Shown piece after piece: positions 57,735 to 64,000 of a DNA stretch of 64,000 nt; position 1 is the stretch's first letter, and each line of letters opens with the position of its first letter. The DNA lies in assembly GCF_000753795.1 (NCBI RefSeq), contig NZ_JPEO01000005.1, positions 169,343 through 233,342 on the forward strand. Direction: 5' to 3'. Under the pieces are notes generated by a model that did no database searches, was not told the DNA's origin, and saw nothing but the letters and a program-made list of their open reading frames with translations. This stretch comes from Shewanella mangrovi. GTDB lineage: Bacteria > Pseudomonadota > Gammaproteobacteria > Enterobacterales > Shewanellaceae. The translations under genes and the position numbers were made by a program.

Positions 57735-58055
57735 TTAACCCTCGATAAAACACGCACTTTAGGAAACGCGATAATCCTAACATAAAGCTACTTTTGCGTT
57801 TACCAATATGGCCAACGAAGTTTCAGCAATGCGATGTGCTTCCAATAAAAAATAACTTTTCTGAACTTATTGTTAAGTTAATCATACATTAGTGTCTTCT
57901 TTATCTTTAGATGCTTAGTCGCGACAACATGAGAGATGGCTCACAAAAAGATGTGTTGTCACTAAATTTTGTTGTAGGCTGGAGCAGCAATGGAACAGTT
58001 CTGCGCTGGCGAAGGTGCAGGCAAGCTATGTGAAATGAAGCCAGGAATATCACTA
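57735..58055. other. Divergent control region ccmA/scyA-like
   Basis: About 320 AT-rich bases between ccmA (minus) and the cytochrome gene (plus). A CRP-like site lies at 57930-57945. No other gene is seen; the coding frame that extends upstream of 58056 has no signal-peptide-like start and is not used. Confidence 0.6.
57930..57945. promoter_or_regulatory. CRP-like site upstream of the cytochrome gene
   Basis: TGAGA-GATGGC-TCACA matches the CRP consensus TGTGA-N6-TCACA in 9 of 10 arm positions. It lies about 110 bases before the cytochrome start. CRP is a main anaerobic regulator in Shewanella, so control of this cytochrome is plausible. Confidence 0.55.
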
Positions 58056-58364
58056 ATGATGATGAAGATGCGAGTGATTGCCGTGATTGCGGCGGGTTTG
58101 TTTTCTGTCGCCACACAGGCGGCAGATGGAGAAGCGATTTACAATAAATCGTGTATGTTCTGTCACGCCAGTGGCGTAGGCGGTGCTCCGCGAGCACACG
58201 ACGAAGCCGCGTGGAAATCTTTGATGGATAAAGGCATGCCTTCACTGCTGCAGGCCGTCAAAGAAGGTAAAGGCAATATGCCGCCTAAAGCGATGTGCAG
58301 CAGCTGTAGCGATGATGACTATAAAGCGTCGATAGAATTTATGGCGAAGAAAAAAGCCAAGTAA
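58056..58364 (+). CDS. scyA: Small monoheme c5-type cytochrome
   Basis: Periplasmic cytochrome c of 102 residues from the ATG at 58056. The signal peptide ends in TQA (about residues 5-22). The heme site is CMFCH (about residues 33-37), the axial Met lies in GNMPPKAM, and a second CSSC pair typical of c5 forms a disulfide. It resembles Shewanella ScyA, which shuttles electrons between membrane and terminal acceptors, and it sits within the ccm locus, which is needed for its maturation. Has its own promoter and terminator. Confidence 0.85.
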   Translation: MMMKMRVIAVIAAGLFSVATQAADGEAIYNKSCMFCHASGVGGAPRAHDEAAWKSLMDKGMPSLLQAVKEGKGNMPPKAMCSSCSDDDYKASIEFMAKKKAK

Positions 58365-58383
58365 GTTGCGAAAGTATTGATAT

Positions 58384-58411
58384 AAAAAAACCGGCAATTG
58401 CCGGTTTTTTT
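58384..58411. terminator. Bidirectional terminator between the cytochrome gene and ccmI
   Basis: Perfect stem CCGGCAATTGCCGG preceded by seven A and followed by seven T, between converging genes. Confidence 0.95.
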
Positions 58412-58442
58412 ATATGCGTATCATCAGTTGATGCGAGCTGGG

Positions 58443-59726
58443 TTACTGAACTTCAGTATCTAACACCAAGTCGCCAGTACCGCCAACATCAATGCTTGCC
58501 AGTTTGCCGCGTAAGTCACCCGCTTCTGGCTTGAGGTTACCGTGTTTGGACAGCACGGCAATCACTTCAACATTTTTGCTTTCACTCAGTTTGACGCTGC
58601 CGCCCATATTGGTGGTGTCGTCCAAAACTACCGTCACAGGTAATGCTTTAGCGCTGACTTTCGTTGCGGCAACTGGCACACTTGGACCTTCGGTTGGGCG
58701 AGCAAAAACGAAAATCATATCGGTATTGCTTACTTTGCTAGCCAACTCCGGTGACACTGACAGTTTTACCGTCACAGTCTTTGCTGCAGTCTCAGCACTG
58801 GCGGCCTTGTCTTCTGCTTTGAGGTTGGCGTGAGTTGCATCGTTTGGCATGGTGCCGTCATTGGCTTGCAGGCGCATCTTCGCGGAATCTATCGCACTGA
58901 TGATGGCCTTGCGATCAATGTCGCTGCGATCACTTTCAAGAATCTTCTGCCAGCTATCGATCGCTTTTTGATAATCGGCGGTGTAGAACGCATCCATACC
59001 AACCAACAACAATGTAGATGGGTCGTGCGGATCCAACGCCAGTGAGCGATCAATCAGTTTCTGCACAATTGGGATCATCTTTTGCCCTGCTTTGTAATAA
59101 AGCGCGGTGGCTTTAGGACCGAGCAATTCTGCGTGTTCACCGACCAGACTGATCACTTTGTCGAAAGCAGAGATGGATTTATCAAACATGCCAGCCTGCA
59201 TATAGGCATGGCCTAAATTGAACCAAGCTTGGCTGTTCTCAGGTTCAGCGGCAACTTGCTGCTCAATCATCTCGACCCGCATCTGCATCAACTGCTCAGG
59301 CGACATACCCGCATGAGGGTTCGCTGGCGTTGCCGCTGCGGTGTTTTCCATTTCTTGATAAGCGCCTAAACGCTGATACATTACGCCAGCCACGATAATC
59401 ACCGCCACTGACATCAGGCTAGGCCAAAGCGCACTTTTACGTTTGCCTTGCTCATTGAATGATTCGTCTTGGCCTTGCTTAATATCTTGCAGCAAGCTGA
59501 CTTCGAGCTCTTGCTTCAACGAATCAAACTCTTTTTGATCCAATACGTTGTCGCTGAGTTCTTTTTCTAACGCGGCTAAGCGTTCGTTGAATAGTTCGAG
59601 GTTGGCCTGCTGACGCACACCACTCTCACCGGCTTCGAGCAGTTTTTTCTGCCGAAAATGTGGGATCCAAATCAGCGCTAGACTCACTAGCACCACAATC
59701 ACGATGAAAATCCAGAAGGTAGTCAT
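58443..59726 (-). CDS. ccmI: Cytochrome c maturation factor CcmI (TPR protein)
   Basis: Apocytochrome-binding protein of 427 residues. The N-terminal region has two membrane helices (about 4-22 and 96-115) with a short coiled-coil loop (LEKELSDNVLDQKEFDSLKQE) between them. A TPR domain follows (about 160-300; AWFNLGHAYMQAGMFDKSISAFDK), then a beta-rich C-terminal domain. It feeds apocytochrome c to CcmF/H. It is transcribed away from ccmF, with a 449-base gap between. Confidence 0.9.
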   Translation of the reverse strand: MTTFWIFIVIVVLVSLALIWIPHFRQKKLLEAGESGVRQQANLELFNERLAALEKELSDNVLDQKEFDSLKQELEVSLLQDIKQGQDESFNEQGKRKSALWPSLMSVAVIIVAGVMYQRLGAYQEMENTAAATPANPHAGMSPEQLMQMRVEMIEQQVAAEPENSQAWFNLGHAYMQAGMFDKSISAFDKVISLVGEHAELLGPKATALYYKAGQKMIPIVQKLIDRSLALDPHDPSTLLLVGMDAFYTADYQKAIDSWQKILESDRSDIDRKAIISAIDSAKMRLQANDGTMPNDATHANLKAEDKAASAETAAKTVTVKLSVSPELASKVSNTDMIFVFARPTEGPSVPVAATKVSAKALPVTVVLDDTTNMGGSVKLSESKNVEVIAVLSKHGNLKPEAGDLRGKLASIDVGGTGDLVLDTEVQ

Positions 59727-60175
59727 TATTCACTTTTCACTAGGTTGGTGATTACGCGGACGATTGGATGTCGCTGCCAATGGCCCCGAATTATTACGTA
59801 AAGATGTTTCATTGAACAGTAATATAACCGCGGGTCATAAATCCAATCGTCATGTTTGGGCACTGGTTCACAGTTCTTATTTTACTTAATAAACGGATGA
59901 AACTTCTGCTACAAAGTCGAGTCACAGCCAAGAGTTCTGCCTGATAACCAAGTTTTATCGCGGGAAGCGGAGAATGAGAGCCGAAACCCATATTTGACTC
60001 AAAGTGGCAGACATGAACAATAGCAAATACTAAAATGAGCTGAAGCTCAATTAAGTTAAGCTAGTTATAAAAGATTTTTATCAATATTTTTCAATGTGTT
60101 GTATGAGCTGTTTAGTCGTGTGTTCGTTCGTCATTCAAGGTGTTTGACAACGAAAACTAAACCTGAGGAATAACC
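59727..60175. other. Divergent control region ccmI/ccmF
   Basis: 449 bases without a supported gene. AT-rich, with a small perfect palindrome TGAGCT-GA-AGCTCA at 60036-60049 followed by T/A-rich sequence. Promoters for both directions must lie here, but no consensus -35/-10 pair stands out. A 60-codon minus-strand frame at 59809-59991 has no features of a gene. Confidence 0.5.
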
Positions 60176-62164
60176 ATGATCCCAGAACTTGGACATTTTG
60201 CACTGATCATCGGTCTAGCATTTGCTGTGTTGTTAGCAATTGTGCCGCTAGTAGGTGTAGCCAAAAAGGACCAGTACCTGGTGCGCTACGCGTGGCCGCT
60301 AAGTTACGGTATGACTTTCTTTATTACCCTGTCGGTTTTATCGCTGGCTTACGCATTCGCGACCGATGACTTTTCTGTCGCATATGTCGCGGCGCACTCT
60401 AATTCAGAGTTGCCGATTTTCTTTAAAATAGCTGCTGTCTGGGGGGGCCATGAAGGCTCTCTGTTGTTCTGGGTATTTGCTGTTTCTGTGTGGACTGCTG
60501 CAGTGGCATTCTTCAGCAAAGGCTTAGAAGAAGTGATGACTGCACGGGTGCTGGCTATTCTCGCCATCATCACTATCGGTTTCTCACTGTTCATGTTGCT
60601 GACTTCAAGTCCGTTTGAACGTCTGATTCCTGCGCCGATGGAAGGTCGTGACCTGAACCCAATGCTGCAAGACGTAGGTTTGATTTTCCACCCACCTATG
60701 TTGTACCTCGGCTATGTAGGTTTCTCGGTGCCATTTGCATTTGCTATCGCGGCATTGATGAGTGGTCGTTTGGATGCCGCATGGGCTCGTTGGACACGTC
60801 CTTGGACTTTGGCTGCGTGGATCTTCCTTACAGGTGGTATCGCACTGGGCTCTTGGTGGGCATATTACGAACTGGGCTGGGGCGGCTGGTGGTTCTGGGA
60901 TCCAGTAGAAAACGCTTCCTTTATGCCATGGTTAGTTGGTACTGCGTTGTTGCACTCTTTGGTGGTAACTGAAAAGCGTGGTGCTTTCCGCAACTGGACA
61001 GTACTACTGTCGATCTTTGCCTTCTCACTGAGTTTGCTGGGTACCTTTATTGTACGTTCTGGCGTGCTGACTTCAGTGCACTCATTTGCCGCTGACCCAA
61101 GCCGTGGTCTGTTTATTCTGTTGCTGCTCGGTATCACTATCGGTGGTTCGCTGACACTGTTTGCCTTCCGCGCCAGTGATATGAACAGTCCTGCACGCTT
61201 TGAATTGTGGTCTAAAGAAACCATGCTGCTGGTATGTAACGTCATTTTGACCGTTGCTTCAGCCACAGTATTGTTGGGGACTCTCTACCCACTGCTGATC
61301 GATGCGTTGGGCATGGGTAAAATCTCAGTTGGCCCGCCATACTTCAACGCGGTGTTTGTGCCGTTGTCGTTGGTTGCCTTTGTGTTTATGGGCATAGGTC
61401 CAATCATTCGCTGGAAGAAAGCGAAAGCCGGCGAAATTAAACGTAAATTGCTGATCCCTGCAATTGTCTCATTGGTGTTTGGCTTAGCCGTACCTTTCAT
61501 TGCTGGTGGTGAACTCAACCTGTGGGTCGTGTTTGGCATGGGCACCGCACTGTGGGTATTCTTGGCGACTATCCAAGCAGCGTTGACTATCGTAAAAGGT
61601 AGCGACGGTAAGGTGAACATGAGCCGTTTAGGTCGTTCACAACTCGGTATGGTGATTGCTCACTTGGGTATTGCCGTCTCGGTAGTGGGTGCCACTATGG
61701 TGTCGAACTACTCGGTCGAGAAAAGTGTTCGTATGGGCCCAGGTGTTAGCCAAGAGCTCGCGGGTTACACCTTCCACTACTTAGAAACTAAGAATGTGGC
61801 AGGTCCTAACTATACCGCCAAGCAAGGCCAAGTACGTGTGACAAAAGATGGTAAAGAGATCGCTTTCCTGAAGCCTGATCGCCGTCAATATAATGTGCGC
61901 ACTATGGATATGACCGAAGCGGGTATCGATTGGGGCTTATTCCGTGACCTTTACATCACTATGGGTGACCCAATCAGCAACACTGAATTTGCCGTACGTT
62001 TGAACTACAAACCATTTGTACGTTGGTTGTGGTTTGGCGGTGTGTTCATGATGATCGGCGGGTTGTTTGCAGCATCTGACAAACGTTACCGCGTAAAAGC
62101 GAAAGACGCTGTTGCAAAAGAAAATGCTGCCGCTGATAAGAAAGCAGATTTGGCATCGGCTTAA
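60176..62164 (+). CDS. ccmF: Cytochrome c heme lyase subunit CcmF
   Basis: Large integral membrane heme lyase of 662 residues with about 15 helices. The tryptophan-rich WWD motif is GWGGWWFWDPVENASFMPWL. LIFHPPMLYLGYVG carries one of the conserved heme-ligand His, and FIVRSGVLTSVHSFA another. It joins heme from CcmE to the CxxCH cysteines with CcmH/I. The ATG at 60176 has GAGGA before it. First gene of a ccmF-ccmG-ccmH-tlpA-like operon. Confidence 0.96.
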   Translation: MIPELGHFALIIGLAFAVLLAIVPLVGVAKKDQYLVRYAWPLSYGMTFFITLSVLSLAYAFATDDFSVAYVAAHSNSELPIFFKIAAVWGGHEGSLLFWVFAVSVWTAAVAFFSKGLEEVMTARVLAILAIITIGFSLFMLLTSSPFERLIPAPMEGRDLNPMLQDVGLIFHPPMLYLGYVGFSVPFAFAIAALMSGRLDAAWARWTRPWTLAAWIFLTGGIALGSWWAYYELGWGGWWFWDPVENASFMPWLVGTALLHSLVVTEKRGAFRNWTVLLSIFAFSLSLLGTFIVRSGVLTSVHSFAADPSRGLFILLLLGITIGGSLTLFAFRASDMNSPARFELWSKETMLLVCNVILTVASATVLLGTLYPLLIDALGMGKISVGPPYFNAVFVPLSLVAFVFMGIGPIIRWKKAKAGEIKRKLLIPAIVSLVFGLAVPFIAGGELNLWVVFGMGTALWVFLATIQAALTIVKGSDGKVNMSRLGRSQLGMVIAHLGIAVSVVGATMVSNYSVEKSVRMGPGVSQELAGYTFHYLETKNVAGPNYTAKQGQVRVTKDGKEIAFLKPDRRQYNVRTMDMTEAGIDWGLFRDLYITMGDPISNTEFAVRLNYKPFVRWLWFGGVFMMIGGLFAASDKRYRVKAKDAVAKENAAADKKADLASA

Positions 62165-62182
62165 TTGGATAAAGAGTGAAAT

Positions 62183-62737
62183 ATGAAAAAGCTGGTACTT
62201 TTTATTCCGTTAGTATTGTTCTTGGTTCTGGGATACTTCCTCTATGCAGGTTTGTATCTGCATCCAAAAGAGTTGGACTCTGCTTTGGAAGGTCGCCCTG
62301 TACCTGACTTTAATCTTGAAAAATTGGAAGATCCAAACGTTAAGATCACTAACCATGACCTCAAAGGTCAGGTATATATCATGAACGTTTGGGCAACTTG
62401 GTGTCCGTCTTGTAAATATGAGCATCCTTATTTACTGAAGCTCGCACGGCAAAATATTGTGCCGATATACGGTATCAATTATCGCGACGAACGCGAGGCA
62501 GCAGTAAAAGAGCTGAAGTTCAAAGGCGATCCATATGCGATGAATATCTATGATAAAGATGGTCGCTTAGGGCTTGATCTCGGTGTGTATGGTGCGCCAG
62601 AAAGCTTTGTGGTCGATCATAACGGTATTATTCGTTACCGTTACGCGGGCCCTATCGATATGCGCACTTGGAACGAAACCATCTTTCCAATTATTCAGAA
62701 GCTAAAACAGGAAGCTGTGGCAGGTAAAACATCATGA
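62183..62737 (+). CDS. ccmG: Thiol:disulfide oxidoreductase CcmG/DsbE
   Basis: Membrane-anchored periplasmic thioredoxin-like protein of 184 residues. The anchor helix is about 4-24 and the active site is NVWATWCPSCKYEHPYL (CPSC, about residues 74-77). GVYGAPESFVVD is the family cis-Pro region. It keeps apocytochrome cysteines reduced. Overlaps ccmH by 4 bases. Confidence 0.95.
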   Translation: MKKLVLFIPLVLFLVLGYFLYAGLYLHPKELDSALEGRPVPDFNLEKLEDPNVKITNHDLKGQVYIMNVWATWCPSCKYEHPYLLKLARQNIVPIYGINYRDEREAAVKELKFKGDPYAMNIYDKDGRLGLDLGVYGAPESFVVDHNGIIRYRYAGPIDMRTWNETIFPIIQKLKQEAVAGKTS

Positions 62738-63207
62738 AATCACGGTTGTTCGCCATTTTGGCAGGTATAGCATTAGTACTGGGTGTTAGTCAGCTAGCGA
62801 ATGCTACGCCGGTTGATACGTATCAGTTCAAAAATGAAGCGAATCAGAAACATGCGATGGAGCTAGCACGCACTTTGCGTTGCCCACAATGCCAAAACCA
62901 AGACATCGTGGATTCTAACTCGCCAGTAGCTCGTGACCTGCGTATGGAAGTCTACCAAATGGTAGATGCGGGCAAGAGTGATGATGAGATTGTCCAGTTC
63001 ATGACCAGCCGTTATGGTGATTTTGTACTGTATAAACCACGCCTAGATAGTAAAACCTATATCTTATGGTTAGGTCCTATTGCTTTGTTGCTTCTAGGTG
63101 GACTGATTGCGTTTATCTTCATTCGTAAACAGCGTGGTGCTGTCGCCGTTGAGGAAATCTCCGACGAAGACCAGCAAAAACTCGCCGAATTACTGAAGAA
63201 TCGCTAA
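62734..63207 (+). CDS. ccmH: Cytochrome c maturation protein CcmH
   Basis: Thiol protein of 157 residues with signal peptide, the redox motif LRCPQCQNQDIVDSN (LRCxxC) and a C-terminal membrane helix (about 109-128). It reduces apocytochrome with CcmG. This is the short (non-fused) form; the CcmI part lies separately on the other strand. Its stop TAA overlaps the next ATG. Confidence 0.95.
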   Translation: MKSRLFAILAGIALVLGVSQLANATPVDTYQFKNEANQKHAMELARTLRCPQCQNQDIVDSNSPVARDLRMEVYQMVDAGKSDDEIVQFMTSRYGDFVLYKPRLDSKTYILWLGPIALLLLGGLIAFIFIRKQRGAVAVEEISDEDQQKLAELLKNR

Positions 63208-63809
63208 TGAAAGTTCACCATCTTCTGTTTGCGTTAACCGCCGCGTTTGCCACTTTTGTGGCAAACGCGTCTGCTAATGAGCCCACTGCAAAGGCAACTG
63301 TTGCAGCAAGTTCGACGGCAGACCGCATCAATGTACTTCCTCATGGCTTCCCGTTGAAAACGGTTGCATTTAATGATGCTCAAGGACAAGCACACGACTT
63401 TACCCAATACCGCGGCAAAGTTGTGATTGTGAATATGTGGGCGACTTGGTGTCCGCCGTGCGTGCGCGAATTACCCGCGCTTAATCGATTTAGTCAACGA
63501 CTGAAAGATGACAATGTTGTACTTGTGCCAATCTCTATTGATCAAGTAGAACAACCTCAGGTACGTGCATTTTTGGACGAACGAGGCATGCAGGGTTTCA
63601 GCAGTTTCTATGATCCACACATGAAACTGAGTGCGATCTTTCCGCTTGATACCATTCCAGCCACTTTCATTCTTGATACCAACGGCACTTTAGTCGCCTT
63701 TGTGAGAAGTTTTGTGGATTGGGATGATCCGAAAGTGGAGAATAAGATCCGCAAACTTGCCGAAAAACACCAAAAAAGCGGCAACGCAACTTCAAAAACG
63801 GCCAAATAA
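63207..63809 (+). CDS. Extra TlpA/ResA-like periplasmic thioredoxin
   Basis: Protein of 200 residues with a signal peptide (about 1-23, ASA) and a TlpA-type thioredoxin domain. The active site is NMWATWCPPCVREL (CPPC, about residues 85-88), followed by the TIPATFIL cis-Pro region. It is distinct from CcmG (CPSC) two genes upstream. By position it probably serves cytochrome or disulfide maturation, but it is not part of the standard ccm set. A strong terminator follows. Confidence 0.85.
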   Translation: MKVHHLLFALTAAFATFVANASANEPTAKATVAASSTADRINVLPHGFPLKTVAFNDAQGQAHDFTQYRGKVVIVNMWATWCPPCVRELPALNRFSQRLKDDNVVLVPISIDQVEQPQVRAFLDERGMQGFSSFYDPHMKLSAIFPLDTIPATFILDTNGTLVAFVRSFVDWDDPKVENKIRKLAEKHQKSGNATSKTAK

Positions 63810-63825
63810 CGCCGAAATTGCTGAA

Positions 63826-63870
63826 AAAGATCGCGTATTGTTGAAAAGATCAACAAGCGATCTTTTTTCT
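63826..63870 (+). terminator. Strong terminator ending the ccmF operon
   Basis: Long nearly continuous hairpin with outer arms AAAGATCGC / GCGATCTTT and inner arms TTGTTGA / TCAACAA, a 3-base bulge and a 5-base loop, ending in TTTTTTCTTT. Confidence 0.92.
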
Positions 63871-63912
63871 TTAAAAAAGGGGTTGCGGAGTTTTTTGAGG
63901 TGCCTATAATGC
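63861..63912 (+). promoter_or_regulatory. rRNA-type promoter with UP-like element
   Basis: -35 TTGCGG at 63883-63888, 16-base spacer, perfect -10 TATAAT at 63905-63910, and a GC-rich discriminator GCGCACCC. AT-rich tracts at 63861-63882 would serve as an UP element, and they also form the end of the preceding terminator. This is the layout of a growth-rate and ppGpp-controlled rRNA P1. The rRNA operon would begin beyond the right edge; no 16S sequence is visible. Confidence 0.75.
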
Positions 63913-63958
63913 GCACCCACTGAGACGGCACAGCGCGAAAGCAAAGGCAGTTGAGGTG

Positions 63959-63978
63959 GTGATGAGGAGACTCATCAC
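63959..63978 (+). other. Hairpin in the presumed rRNA leader (boxB-like)
   Basis: Perfect stem GTGATGAG / CTCATCAC with loop GAGA, about 50 bases into the transcript from the promoter at 63905. In rRNA leaders a stem-loop (boxB) precedes boxA, which binds antitermination factors; boxA is not yet seen before the window ends. Confidence 0.55.
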
Positions 63979-64000
63979 GAGGCGAAAAATAAGTTTGAAA

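Noticed and set aside
59809..59991. 60-codon minus-strand frame in the ccmI/ccmF gap
   Set aside because: No conserved feature and no Shine-Dalgarno; likely chance.

Overview
This looks like chromosomal DNA of a gammaproteobacterium, most likely Shewanella or a close relative. Three things point there: the glnA-typA neighbourhood, an aryl-polyene operon lying between dtd/azoR and recG, and a ccmABCDE / c5-type cytochrome (scyA-like) / ccmI / ccmFGH locus running up to an rRNA-type promoter. The assignment rests on gene content and order as I recall them, not on a search. I saw no insertion sequence, phage, CRISPR array or tRNA gene.

Left part (1-10.6 kb): the nitrogen-control genes ntrC (cut by the left edge), ntrB and glnA lie on the minus strand. 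A DUF4124 protein, a YqhD-type aldehyde reductase and a FUSC membrane protein sit between glnA and ntrBC. A sigma-54 promoter with two upstream NtrC sites precedes glnA, and a perfect NtrC palindrome precedes ntrB. A GGDEF-EAL protein follows.

10.6-25 kb: typA/bipA, a Cache-type chemoreceptor, a DUF134 regulator, an exported intradiol dioxygenase-like lipoprotein, a membrane polyferredoxin, two tandem paralogous diguanylate cyclases, a DUF2959 lipoprotein with a small membrane protein, then yihY-pip-dtd, azoR and a rhodanese.

25-40.3 kb: a 17-gene, tightly overlapping minus-strand operon for an aryl-polyene-type pigment. It holds three ketosynthase-family proteins, two carrier proteins, a ketoreductase, two dehydratases, an aryl-activating ligase, acyltransferases, a thioesterase, and LolA/MMPL/lipoprotein export parts. 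An aromatic amino acid ammonia-lyase is inserted between apeJ and apeK. No methyltransferase is present. This operon is the most distinctive part of the window.

40.5-54.9 kb: mostly housekeeping genes: a DUF3014 protein, recG, a Ca/Na antiporter, an acyl-CoA ligase, ridA, spoT, rpoZ and gmk, then a plus-strand group (a DUF805-like protein, a NahK-like kinase, an alanine:Na symporter and a YjjG-type nucleotidase).

54.9-64 kb: the system I cytochrome c maturation genes, split into ccmABCDE (minus), a small cytochrome c (plus), ccmI (minus) and ccmFGH plus an extra thioredoxin-like protein (plus). The window ends just after a strong terminator and a promoter with the features of an rRNA operon P1. 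The rRNA genes themselves would lie beyond the right edge.
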